Assembly (NCBI GenBank): GCA_023257915.1
Contig: JALRBB010000353.1
Span: forward strand, 1 to 5,719
DNA: 5,719 nucleotides
Direction of reading: 5' to 3'
Source of the DNA: Quisquiliibacterium sp.
GTDB taxonomy: Bacteria > Pseudomonadota > Gammaproteobacteria > Burkholderiales > Burkholderiaceae_E
Below, one piece after another: positions 1 to 5,719 of this stretch. The position numbers and the translations under genes were made by a program. The first letter of the stretch is position 1; every line of letters begins with the position of its first letter. A model generated the notes under the pieces. That model was not told the DNA's origin. It did not search any database and saw only the letters and a program-made list of their open reading frames with translations.

Positions 1-766
1 AGGAGCGATGGTTGAAGGTGGACAGCACATGCACCTTGACATGCTTGGCGGAGAGGCGACGGTCAGTGATGCGCGACCACAGGATCGGGTGCATCTCGGC
101 CATGTTCGAGCCCCACAGCACGAAGGTGTCGGTGTTCTCGATGTCGTCGTAGCAGCCCATCGGCTCGTCGATACCGAAGGTGCGCATGAACCCGGCCACC
201 GCCGAGGCCATGCAATGGCGTGCATTCGGATCGATGTTGTTCGACAGAAAACCGGCCTTGTAGAGCTTGGCGGCTGCGTAACCCTCCCAGACAGTCCACT
301 GGCCCGAGCCGAACATGCCGATCGACCTGGGGCCATGCTTGGCGAGCGCTTCCTTCCACTTGGCTGCCATCAGGTCGAAGGCCTCGTCCCAGGACACCGG
401 CGTGAACTCCCCGTTCTTGTCGTAGCGGCCGTCCTTCTTGCGCAACAACGGCTGGCGCAGCCGGTCCGCGCCGTACATGATCTTGGACAGGAAGTAGCCC
501 TTGACGCAGTTCAGCCCGCGATTGACCTCCGAGTCCGGATCGCCCTGCGTGGCGACCACCCGACCTTGCTGAACACCGACCAGCACCGCGCAACCGGTGC
601 CGCAGAATCGGCACACACCCTTGTCCCAATGAATCTTGTCGTCGCCAGCCTTGCCGGCGGCGGTGCTCGAGAGTGCCGCGCTGGCAACCACTGGCTGGGC
701 ATTGGCGGCGGCGACTGCGGCAGCAACCGCGTTGGCGCGAATGAAGTCGCGTCGATTGATCGTCAT
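1..766 (-). CDS. napA: Periplasmic nitrate reductase catalytic subunit NapA (N-terminal 255 codons; runs off the left edge)
   Basis: NapA reduces nitrate to nitrite in the periplasm, using a bis-MGD molybdenum cofactor and one [4Fe-4S] cluster. Visible here: a Tat signal with twin arginines R5-R6 (NRRDFIRAN) followed by an Ala-rich stretch to about residue 31; the cluster motif C52-x2-C55-x3-C59-x27-C87 followed by K89 (NCVKGY); and the molybdenum-ligand cysteine C185 within [10 protein letters not shown]. The family is usually about 830 aa, so roughly the first third is present and the rest lies outside the window. The ATG at 766 is chosen because it places the Tat motif at residue 5, has GGAGAG six bases upstream (778-773), and overlaps the napD stop as ATGA, which suggests translational coupling. 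No frameshift is seen in this part. The identification is very secure; formate dehydrogenase and assimilatory NasA are less likely because of the NapA-type signal and the adjacent napD. Confidence 0.97.
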   Translation of the reverse strand, partial: MTINRRDFIRANAVAAAVAAANAQPVVASAALSSTAAGKAGDDKIHWDKGVCRFCGTGCAVLVGVQQGRVVATQGDPDSEVNRGLNCVKGYFLSKIMYGADRLRQPLLRKKDGRYDKNGEFTPVSWDEAFDLMAAKWKEALAKHGPRSIGMFGSGQWTVWEGYAAAKLYKAGFLSNNIDPNARHCMASAVAGFMRTFGIDEPMGCYDDIENTDTFVLWGSNMAEMHPILWSRITDRRLSAKHVKVHVLSTFNHRS

Positions 767-1020
767 GGCGCTCTCTCCATCGAAGGGGGGGCTTCATCGC
801 AATATTCGTAAGTGAGCGTCGCGCAGACCACGCCGGGCAGGCCCTGAGCCTGCATCAGCGATTGCACGAGCTCATGGTCCGGACCGTCCTCGACGGTGAC
901 GACCAGCTTGGGGCCGGGCAGTTCGGCGTGCACGATGACACCGGGAATGCCCTGTAATTGCTCGCGCACGCCAGCGCGGCTGGCCTCGTGAAGCGACAGC
1001 AGCAGGCTTGCGAGCTTCAT
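763..1020 (-). CDS. napD: NapD, Tat-signal chaperone for NapA
   Basis: NapD is a small cytoplasmic chaperone that binds the twin-arginine signal peptide of NapA, so that export waits until the cofactor is inserted. The 85-aa product has the usual NapD length and pattern: an N-terminal strand (KLASLLLSL), the helix and loop around [10 protein letters not shown], then KLVVTVED and a C-terminal strand ([14 protein letters not shown]), which fits the ferredoxin-like beta-alpha-beta fold. It lies directly upstream of napA and overlaps it by four bases. The ATG at 1020 is the only reasonable start, although no strong Shine-Dalgarno sequence precedes it (only GGCGGAT). The stop of a short upstream frame (1017-1151) overlaps this start, so coupling could compensate. 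NapD sequences are poorly conserved; the call rests on size, fold pattern and position next to napA. Confidence 0.93.
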   Translation of the reverse strand: MKLASLLLSLHEASRAGVREQLQGIPGVIVHAELPGPKLVVTVEDGPDHELVQSLMQAQGLPGVVCATLTYEYCDEAPPSMERAP

Positions 1021-1151
1021 CGCCGATCCGCCGCAGCGGACCGGGCAGCGCGCCCAATTTGACGCACGGCAAGCCCTCGCGAAACGCGCGATCGAATCGT
1101 CACGTTGCGACGCGTTGTCAGAGCAAACACTGACGATTCATGCGCGACCAT
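1017..1151 (-). CDS. Possible 44-aa leader ORF upstream of napD (speculative)
   Basis: A short frame starts at ATG 1151 with GGGAGG four bases upstream (1161-1156) and ends with a TGA that overlaps the napD ATG (ATGA, 1020-1017). The peptide begins MVAHESSVFALTTRR and is arginine-rich, with no membrane segment, so it is not NapE, the small membrane protein found in many nap operons. I recognise no family. The good Shine-Dalgarno match and the stop/start overlap favour a leader peptide coupled to napD. Against it: third-position GC is only about 57% by hand count, and Arg-rich frames arise by chance in GC-rich DNA. It also overlaps a 9-bp inverted repeat (1094-1139). Confidence 0.22.
   Translation of the reverse strand: MVAHESSVFALTTRRNVTIRSRVSRGLAVRQIGRAARSAAADRR
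1094..1139. repeat. 9-bp perfect inverted repeat in the napD leader
   Basis: GAATCGTCA at 1094-1102 is the exact reverse complement of TGACGATTC at 1131-1139, with 28 bases between. In a napDA transcript starting near 1176 it would lie in the 5' leader, 74 bases upstream of the napD start at its near end. A nested alternative pairing exists (GTCAG 1117-1121 with CTGAC 1130-1134). It could be an RNA stem or a regulator-binding site; the function is unknown. Confidence 0.4.
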
Positions 1152-1175
1152 CTGGCCTCCCGGTGTGTGCAGCCT

Positions 1176-1224
1176 TAGAACTAGGCTACGCACATCGGCA
1201 GGGGCACGCGTTGACTTTGGTCAA
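1176..1224 (-). promoter_or_regulatory. Probable Crp/Fnr-family (FNR/ANR/DNR-like) activated promoter for napDA
   Basis: TTGACTTTGGTCAA at 1211-1224 is a perfectly symmetric 5-4-5 palindrome matching 8 of 10 informative bases of the FNR/ANR consensus TTGAT-N4-ATCAA. Reading leftwards, TAGCCT at 1188-1183 keeps the first, second and last bases of TATAAT. Its centre is exactly 32 bases from the centre of the box, as expected for a class II site at -41.5. The predicted transcription start is about 1176, leaving a leader of about 155 nt before napD. The box is flanked by CACGCG (1205-1210) and CGCGTG (1230-1235). Regulation of nap genes by this family is well established; the particular regulator cannot be told from the site. 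Confidence 0.6.
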
Positions 1225-1283
1225 TCGGGCGCGTGTTACGCCAGCGGGCGCCACGGCCTTGCGAGCACCGCGGCGACGCACAT

Positions 1284-1306
1284 GCGGGTCACCACACGGT
1301 GACCGC
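1284..1306 (-). terminator. Hairpin after parB, weak terminator candidate
   Basis: GGTCACC at 1287-1293 and GGTGACC at 1298-1304 form a perfect 7-bp stem with an ACAC loop. Two further pairs (C1285-G1305, G1284-C1306) can form if G1286 bulges. On the minus strand it begins about five bases after the parB TAA. There is no run of T after the stem, so it is not a canonical rho-independent terminator. It may end or stabilise the parB transcript and separate it from nap transcription. Confidence 0.4.
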
Positions 1307-1310
1307 GGAA

Positions 1311-2246
1311 TTAATCTTGCAGCAGGGAAAGCCCCAGACGCTGCAACAGGCCGTCGAACTGATCCGGTCCTGAGAAGTCGATGACGATCTGGCCGCGGCC
1401 ACGGGCGGCTTGCTTGAGCGTGACGGCGGTGCCCAGGGCATCGGACAGCCGCTCCTGCAGACGGGCGATGTCGCGATCGATCTTGCCACCCGCGTTGCTC
1501 CGGCGACCCGTGCCGGCGCCAGCGTCACCGTCAGCGAGCTGGCGCGTGACCAGCTTCTCGGTCTCGCGCACCGACAGCCGCCGCTGCACGACCTGATTGG
1601 CGAGCATGATCTGACCGGCCCGATCGAGTGCGAGCAGCGCGCGCGCATGGCCCATATCGAGATCCCCGGCAAGCAGCATCGTCTGCACCGGCTCGGCGAG
1701 GTTCAGCAGGCGCAGCAGGTTGCTAGTGGCGCTGCGCGAGCGGCCGATCGCCTCGGCCGCCTGCTCATGCGAGTAGTGAAACTCATCAATCAGTCGCTTG
1801 ACCGCCTGCGCCTGCTCGAGCGGATTCAGGTCCTCGCGCTGGATGTTTTCGATCAGCGCAAGCGCAAGCGCCTGCTCGTCGGGTACGTCGCGCACTAGCA
1901 CCGGCACCTCGGTCATTCCGGCTGCCTGCGAGGCCCGAAAGCGTCGTTCGCCGGCGATGATCTCGTAGCGTCGGCTGCGCGGGTCGGTGCCTGCCGGTGC
2001 CCGGTCGACCCGACGGACGACGATCGGCTGCATCAAGCCGTGCTGGCGGATCGAGGCGGTCAGCTCGGCTAGCGCGCTTTCGTCCATCCGGGTGCGCGGC
2101 TGATAGCGACCGGGCTGCAGCTGCGTGACCGGTAGCTCGGTGACCGGACCGTCGCCGGCGTGCTGCGACTGTGCCGGGCTCGGCGCGTCGCCGCCCAGCA
2201 AGGCGTCCAGCCCGCGACCCAGTCCCTTCGGCTTGTTCCTGCTCAT
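1311..2246 (-). CDS. parB: Chromosome-partitioning protein ParB (Spo0J family)
   Basis: ParB is the CTP-dependent DNA clamp that loads at parS sites near the origin and works with ParA to segregate the chromosome. The 311-aa product has the family layout and length. It has a basic N-terminal tail with [12 protein letters not shown] (residues 7-18), a CTPase/ParB-N domain with GERRFRA (99-105) and ENIQRE..NPLEQ (133-145), and a helix-turn-helix at about 159-181 ([17 protein letters not shown]). A Gly/Ala-rich linker follows near 240, then a C-terminal dimerisation domain. The ATG at 2246 follows GGAGGT (2256-2251) by four bases. It lies 37 bases downstream of parA and is the last gene of the block. 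I found no convincing parS site in the window. The tail and the neighbours indicate the chromosomal rather than the plasmid type. Confidence 0.98.
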   Translation of the reverse strand: MSRNKPKGLGRGLDALLGGDAPSPAQSQHAGDGPVTELPVTQLQPGRYQPRTRMDESALAELTASIRQHGLMQPIVVRRVDRAPAGTDPRSRRYEIIAGERRFRASQAAGMTEVPVLVRDVPDEQALALALIENIQREDLNPLEQAQAVKRLIDEFHYSHEQAAEAIGRSRSATSNLLRLLNLAEPVQTMLLAGDLDMGHARALLALDRAGQIMLANQVVQRRLSVRETEKLVTRQLADGDAGAGTGRRSNAGGKIDRDIARLQERLSDALGTAVTLKQAARGRGQIVIDFSGPDQFDGLLQRLGLSLLQD

Positions 2247-2283
2247 CTCGACCTCCGTATTGCCGGGCGGCGGCGACTGCGGT

Positions 2284-3057
2284 TCAGCTCGGCTTACCGA
2301 GCCGCTCGATCAGCTCGGCGCCGAATTCCAGATAGGCCTTCGCCCCCTTCGAACTCGGGTCGAACACCACGCCAGGTTGACCATAACTCGGTGCTTCGGC
2401 AAGCCGCACATTGCGCGGAATCAGCGACCTGAACACCTTGTCTCCAAAGTGCTGCTCCAGTTGTGCCGAGACTTGCTGCGACAGCGTCATGCGCGGATCG
2501 AACATCACGCGCAACAGGCCGATGATGGTCAGATCGGCGTTGAAGTTGGCGTGCACCTTCTTGATCGTGTTGACCAGATCCGACAGTCCTTCGAGTGCAT
2601 AGTATTCGCACTGCATCGGGATGATCACCCCATGCGCGGCACAAAAGCCGTTGAGCGTCAGCATCGACAGCGACGGCGGGCAATCCACCAGCACGAAGTC
2701 ATAGTCGGCATCGACCTGCGCCAACGCCTGCTTCAGGCGGGTCTCGCGATCGTCGAGATCGACCAGTTCGACCTCGGCGCCGGCAAGCTCGCGGTTCGCC
2801 GGCAGCACCGAATAGCCGCCGGATGGCGATTGCTGCGCGGTCTGTGCGATGTCGGCCTGCCCGATCAGCACATGGTAGACCGAGCGTTCCAGCGAACGCT
2901 TGTCGATGCCGCTGCCCATCGTCGCATTCCCCTGAGGATCGAGATCGACGAGCAGCACGCGCTTGCCATGGCGCACCAGTGCGGCGGCGAGGTTGACGGT
3001 CGTGGTGGTCTTGCCCACCCCGCCTTTTTGGTTCGCGACAACAAAGATGCGGGCCAT
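2284..3057 (-). CDS. parA: Chromosome-partitioning ATPase ParA (Soj, MinD/ParA family)
   Basis: ParA is a deviant Walker ATPase that binds DNA non-specifically as an ATP dimer and moves ParB-parS complexes. The 257-aa product is typical in length for the short chromosomal type, with no N-terminal helix-turn-helix extension as in plasmid ParA of type Ia. The deviant Walker A motif KGGVGKT is at residues 11-17, with both signature lysines K11 and K16. The Walker A' strand VLLVDLDPQGNAT contains D38 and D40, and Walker B is FVLVDCPPS with D125. The ATG at 3057 starts directly with MARIFVVANQKGG, as in homologues. No clear Shine-Dalgarno precedes it, so translation may depend on coupling with rsmG, whose stop is 37 bases upstream. 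It forms a unit with parB. Confidence 0.98.
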   Translation of the reverse strand: MARIFVVANQKGGVGKTTTTVNLAAALVRHGKRVLLVDLDPQGNATMGSGIDKRSLERSVYHVLIGQADIAQTAQQSPSGGYSVLPANRELAGAEVELVDLDDRETRLKQALAQVDADYDFVLVDCPPSLSMLTLNGFCAAHGVIIPMQCEYYALEGLSDLVNTIKKVHANFNADLTIIGLLRVMFDPRMTLSQQVSAQLEQHFGDKVFRSLIPRNVRLAEAPSYGQPGVVFDPSSKGAKAYLEFGAELIERLGKPS

Positions 3058-3094
3058 CGGGTGTCCGGGTTCTTTCTGGAAGCGTTGTCGTGTG

Positions 3095-3916
3095 TCAGAC
3101 GGGCGAGCCGCCGCGGCGCAGGATCAGCAGATGCCGAACTGCGTCCAGCTTCGGAACCCGCAGTGTAATGGGTGTGGCCACCTGCACGTCCGCAGGCAAC
3201 TCGGCAAGCTCATCATCCGGCAGCCTGCCCTTCATCGCGGCCCATGCCCCGCCCGGCGCAAGCAGATGCGCGCTACAGCCGACAAACTGCGCGAGCGAGG
3301 AAAATGCACGTGACACGATCAGCGAGGCAGCTGGCATGTCGTCGGGGCAGACCAACTCTTCAACGCGGGCGTGATGCGCATGCAAGTTGGGCAACGAGAG
3401 CTCGGCACGCAGCTGGGCGATGAACGCGGCCTTCTTGCTGACGGTATCGACGCAATGCACCTGCGCACCCGGCTCGACGATCGCGATCAAGGCGCCGGGC
3501 AGGCCCCCGCCTGAGCCGACGTCCAGCACGACCGCATCCTTGCCGAGCAGGCCCCGCTCGCGCAGCGGCGCGATGATTGCAAGGCAGTCAAACAGGTGTT
3601 GGACCAGCATCTCGCGCGGATCCCGGATCGCGGTGAGGTTGTAAACCGCGTTCCACTTCTGCAGCTGCGCAAGGTAGTCGAGTAGCGACGCACAGGCGCG
3701 TTCATCGAGCTGCAGCCGCAGCTCGGCAAGCGCGGCTGCCAGTGCGGCGCGCGCCTCCTCGGGCCAGGAGGCAGATCCAGAAAGTGAGCGCGCACTGTGG
3801 CTGCGGGCCTTTTCGTTCCTAGGATCGATAGCCATCGCGGAGGGTTTTCGGTGCCCGGTGCCATGCCCCGGAAGCAGACCAGCCGGCTTCGAACCCGAGC
3901 GCCCCGGATTGCGCAT
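3095..3916 (-). CDS. rsmG: 16S rRNA (guanine-527-N7)-methyltransferase RsmG (GidB)
   Basis: RsmG uses S-adenosylmethionine to methylate N7 of G527 in 16S rRNA; loss of it gives low-level streptomycin resistance in several bacteria. The core is clear: LQKWNAVYNLTAIRDP (about 85-100), the SAM-binding loop LDVGSGGGLPG (131-141), the acidic strand end D157, VSRAFSSLAQF (201-211) and WAAMKGRLPDDEL. The product is 273 aa from ATG 3916, whereas the family is usually about 205-220 aa. The first 50 or so residues are a Ser/Arg/Gly-rich extension without family similarity. ATG 3916 overlaps the mnmG stop as TGATG and has AGGCGG four bases upstream, which favours it. An alternative ATG at 3835 (246 aa, MAIDPRNEK) has no Shine-Dalgarno sequence. 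The start is therefore uncertain; the identity is not. Confidence 0.96.
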   Translation of the reverse strand: MRNPGRSGSKPAGLLPGHGTGHRKPSAMAIDPRNEKARSHSARSLSGSASWPEEARAALAAALAELRLQLDERACASLLDYLAQLQKWNAVYNLTAIRDPREMLVQHLFDCLAIIAPLRERGLLGKDAVVLDVGSGGGLPGALIAIVEPGAQVHCVDTVSKKAAFIAQLRAELSLPNLHAHHARVEELVCPDDMPAASLIVSRAFSSLAQFVGCSAHLLAPGGAWAAMKGRLPDDELAELPADVQVATPITLRVPKLDAVRHLLILRRGGSPV

Positions 3917-5319
3917 CAGGCCGCCTGACGACCGGCGCGACGCTTCTTCAGAAAGACCAGCAGCAACGAGATCGCAGCCGGCGTCACCCCGGAAATACGC
4001 GCCGCGATACCGACCGTGGCGGGCCGCTGCGCGACCAGCTTGGCGCGCACCTCGTTGGACAGACCGCGCACCTGGGCATAGTCGAAATCCTCCGGGATCG
4101 GCAGGTTTTCGTTGTGCTCATGACGGGCGACCTCAGCCTGCTGGCGCGCGATATAACCCGCATACTTGCTCTGGATTTCAATCTGCTCGACGACCTGCTC
4201 GCAGCGCAGCGAATCCAGCCCGAGTTCCTCGGCACGCGCCGCGATGCCCGGCTCGGCAAGCTGAACCAACAGCTCGTAGCGAACGTCGGGTCGGCGCAGC
4301 AACTCGGCCAGGGTGTAGTCGCGTTCGATCGGCTGGCCGATCAATTCGATGGCACGCTCTGCCGACAGCATCTTCGGATTGACCGAGATGGTGCGCAGAC
4401 GCTGCAACTCGGCATCGATCGCCTCGCGCTTGCGGCAAAACGCCTCCCAGCGCGCGTCATCCACCACCCCGAGCTTGCGGCCGGTTTCGGTGAGTCGCAG
4501 ATCCGCATTGTCCTCTCGCAGGCTCAGCCGATACTCGGCGCGGCTGGTGAACATCCGGTAGGGCTCGGACACGCCGCGAGTGATCAGGTCATCGACCAGT
4601 ACGCCGAGGTAGGCCTGGTCGCGCCGCGGAGTCCAGGACTCCTTGCCCTGAACCTGCAAGGCGGCGTTGATGCCGGCCAGAAGGCCCTGGGCACCAGCTT
4701 CTTCGTAGCCGGTCGTACCATTGATCTGACCCGCAAAGAACAAGCCCTTGAGCTGCCGGGTTTCCAGCGACGGTTTCAGGCCGCGCGGATCGAAATAGTC
4801 GTATTCGATCGCATATCCGGGCCGCAGGATGTGCGCGTTCTCCAGGCCGGGAATGGAATGGACAAGCGCGAGTTGCACGTCGAACGGCAAGCTGGTCGAG
4901 ATGCCATTCGGGTAAAACTCATGGGTACTCAGACCTTCGGGCTCGAGAAAAACTTGATGCGAGTCCTTGTCGGCAAAGCGATGAATCTTGTCTTCGACCG
5001 ACGGACAATAGCGAGGACCCACTCCCTCGATAACCCCCGTATACATTGGGCTTCGGTCAAGCCCTCCACGAATGATCTGATGGGTTTGAGGGTTCGTGTG
5101 GGTGATCCAGCATGGCAACTGACGCGGATGCTGTTCCGGTGATCCGAGAAAGGAGAAGACCGGCACCGGATCCAGATCGCCGGGTTGTTCGATACATCGG
5201 GAAAAGTCGATCGTCCTGCCGTCGATGCGCGGAGGCGTTCCGGTCTTCAGGCGACCCTGCGGCAATTGCAATTCACGCAGGCGCGCGGCCAGAGAGATCG
5301 ACGGCGGATCACCCGCACG
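3916..5319 (-). pseudogene. mnmG: 5'-truncated mnmG (gidA), tRNA uridine-5-carboxymethylaminomethyl modification enzyme
   Basis: With MnmE, MnmG uses FAD, NADH, methylenetetrahydrofolate and glycine or ammonium to install (c)mnm5 groups on wobble U34 of certain tRNAs. The reading frame is clearly MnmG from [10 protein letters not shown] to the end: [12 protein letters not shown], the catalytic-cysteine segment [55 protein letters not shown] and the C-terminal GLSNEV...[10 protein letters not shown] region that contacts MnmE. Only 467 codons remain of about 620-640. The N-terminal Rossmann GxGxxG FAD motif and the ASKGPAVRATRAQ region are absent. An in-frame TAG (5322-5320) immediately precedes the Arg codon at 5319, and nothing further upstream resembles MnmG in any frame. 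The first possible start is TTG 5271, with no convincing Shine-Dalgarno. The fragment cannot be a working enzyme by itself. Insertion, deletion or an assembly join could explain it. Confidence 0.9.
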
Positions 5320-5320
5320 C

Positions 5321-5425
5321 TATGCCTTGCGGATGGGACGCGACGCGTTTTGCAACGTGCAAATCGTGTACGGCGCGCCCGATGTATTGGTCAAGCGTCT
5401 TGAGGCGGCTGCGCCTCTACGCTGA
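5321..5425 (+). pseudogene. Unrecognised plus-strand C-terminal gene fragment next to the mnmG breakpoint
   Basis: From the mnmG breakpoint, the plus strand reads as 34 codons of natural-looking protein ending at TGA (5423-5425). The peptide includes LRMGRDAFCNVQIVYGAP and ends LVKRLEAAAPLR. Third-position GC is about 69% by hand count. Upstream the frame stays open only through the antisense of mnmG, so if real it has lost its N-terminus. A GAGGCG-GCTG-CGCCTC hairpin (5402-5417) lies in its last codons. I do not recognise the family. The opposite strand is also open here, so the coding strand is uncertain. Confidence 0.25.
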
Positions 5426-5428
5426 ATC
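5403..5428. repeat. Imperfect direct repeat, copy A
   Basis: AGGCGGCT (5403-5410), five extra bases (GCGCC), then TCTACGCT (5416-5423) and GAATC. Copy B at 5664-5685 has the same two 8-mers with no extra bases, then AAAATC. Copy A also forms a 6-bp hairpin (GAGGCG 5402-5407, CGCCTC 5412-5417). Confidence 0.45.
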
Positions 5429-5437
5429 TAAAGCCGC

Positions 5438-5677
5438 TCAGCGGACTGCGTTGGTCAGAACCAAATTGGTTCGGTGCACCATCTCAGGTTCCGCCGCGTA
5501 ACCAAGCAATTGCTCGAACTGGCTCGACGGCTTGCGGCATAACAACTTCGCTTCAGCGCTCGCGTAATTGGCCAAACCGCGGGCTATTTCCCCATTCCAT
5601 TTTATCGATTTTTTTCCGGTTCGTCCGCCAGGCCCAGTGATTTTTTCAAGTCCTCGATCTGCCAGGCGGCTTCTACG
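5438..5677 (-). pseudogene. Unrecognised minus-strand frame without a clear start (79 codons), possibly the downstream half of a frameshifted gene
   Basis: This frame is open from just after a TAG (5680-5678) to TGA (5440-5438). Its second part, from about 5608, looks like real protein ([19 protein letters not shown], later [17 protein letters not shown]) with third-position GC of about 67% by hand count in DNA of about 52% GC. It has no ATG before codon 66, and the best internal start is a TTG at 5575 giving 45 aa. It lies in the -1 frame relative to the upstream frame that ends at 5602, and the two frames meet at an A7 run (5609-5615). It may be the continuation of that gene by frameshift mutation or ribosomal slippage. 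The family is not recognised. Confidence 0.28.
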
Positions 5678-5719
5678 CTAAAATCACCTATTTGGGTTCT
5701 CCTCAATTCGGTGAGGTGT
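5602..5719 (-). CDS. C-terminal end of an unrecognised minus-strand protein (enters from the right edge)
   Basis: The frame is open from the right edge (5718) to TAA 5604-5602, about 38 codons. The peptide includes [20 protein letters not shown] and ends LADEPEKNR, a charged, natural-looking C-terminus. An A_AAA_AAT heptamer (5614-5608) lies two codons before the stop. I recognise no family. A plus-strand frame is also open here (5641 to the edge, [20 protein letters not shown]), so the strand assignment is tentative. Confidence 0.3.
   Translation of the reverse strand, partial: HLTELRRTQIGDFSVEAAWQIEDLKKSLGLADEPEKNR
5664..5685. repeat. Imperfect direct repeat, copy B
   Basis: AGGCGGCT (5664-5671) is joined directly to TCTACGCT (5672-5679) and AAAATC. 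It matches copy A at 5403-5428 apart from the five-base insert there. The start-to-start spacing is 261 bases. On the minus strand both copies can be read as Phe-Ser-Val-Glu-Ala with different third bases. Confidence 0.45.

Larger units (their letters stand above)
5320..5719. other. Unassigned, lower-GC segment replacing the 5' part of mnmG (candidate mobile-element end, rearrangement or assembly join)
   Basis: This 400-base stretch contains no recognisable mnmG, although an intact gene would need its N-terminal region here. Hand-counted GC is about 52% for 5461-5719, against 72-77% in two sample lines from rsmG and mnmG. It holds short protein-like frames on both strands, an imperfect direct repeat (5403 and 5664), a TTTGCA-ACG-TGCAAA palindrome (5349-5363), an A7 run (5609-5615) and small hairpins (5402-5417, 5434-5444, 5701-5716). 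No transposase motif, tRNA or integron attC site could be supported. Confidence 0.5.

Noticed and set aside
63..797. 244-aa minus-strand frame overlapping napA
   Set aside because: Out of frame with napA; Arg-rich, repetitive composition typical of a shifted frame.
8..811. Long plus-strand frame (267 aa) across napA/napD
   Set aside because: It is antisense to well-identified napA and napD and has no family features; a mirror frame common in GC-rich coding DNA.
1059..1072. Second Fnr-like box TTGACGCACGGCAA
   Set aside because: Asymmetric, about 7 of 10 consensus bases, and too close to the napD start to work as a class II site.
2125..3168. 347-aa plus-strand frame over parA/parB
   Set aside because: Antisense to two secure genes; composition reflects the codon bias of the opposite strand.
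3302..3317. parS-like sequence around CACGTG
   Set aside because: Only about 10 of 16 bases match TGTTTCACGTGAAACA, and it lies inside rsmG; too weak to call.
4114..5142. 342-aa plus-strand frame over mnmG
   Set aside because: Antisense shadow of a clearly recognised MnmG coding frame.
5434..5444. Hairpin CCGCT/AGCGG as a terminator
   Set aside because: Short stem with essentially no loop and no T-tract; not a convincing terminator in either direction.
5112..5501. 129-aa plus-strand frame spanning the mnmG breakpoint
   Set aside because: Its first half is antisense to mnmG and its second half is in a different frame from the better plus-strand fragment at 5321-5425.
5536..5570. Integron attC-like stretch (TAACAACTTCGCTTCAGC)
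   Set aside because: It resembles one half of an attC site, but no matching GTTRRRY core or second half was found at a suitable distance.

Overview
The window looks like a chromosomal segment of a GC-rich proteobacterium. A betaproteobacterium is most likely, judging from the MnmG protein ([26 protein letters not shown]) and the gene order mnmG-rsmG-parA-parB. This is an estimate from family knowledge, not a database result. Every gene I can identify by name lies on the minus strand, so transcription runs from right to left.

Right to middle (5319 to 1311): a compact housekeeping block of mnmG (tRNA wobble-uridine modification, 5' end missing), rsmG (16S rRNA m7G527 methyltransferase), parA and parB (chromosome segregation). 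mnmG and rsmG overlap by one base (TGATG). rsmG-parA and parA-parB are each separated by 37 bases. No terminator is visible inside the block. A short hairpin without a T-tract follows parB.

Left (1310 to 1): a 290-base intergenic region, then napD and the first 255 codons of napA, which runs off the left edge. NapA is the periplasmic molybdenum nitrate reductase and NapD is the chaperone for its Tat signal peptide; the two genes overlap by four bases (ATGA). The intergenic region carries a symmetric Crp/Fnr-type box (TTGAC-N4-GTCAA) with a -10-like hexamer at the class II distance. This suggests oxygen- or nitrogen-oxide-responsive expression. The inferred leader of about 155 nt holds a 9-bp inverted repeat and a possible 44-codon ORF whose stop overlaps the napD start.

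Right edge (5320 to 5719): the mnmG homology stops abruptly at the conserved Gly-Gly-Arg-Ala-Gly-Asp site, and an in-frame TAG follows in the next codon upstream. About 165-170 N-terminal residues, including the FAD-binding Rossmann motif, are absent. What replaces them is about 400 bases of unrecognised, lower-GC sequence (about 52% GC by hand count for 5461-5719). It contains gene-fragment-like reading frames on both strands, an A7 run joining two minus-strand frames, and an imperfect direct repeat. It could be the end of a mobile element inserted in mnmG, a rearrangement, or an assembly join. I found no complete new system; this junction is the most notable feature.
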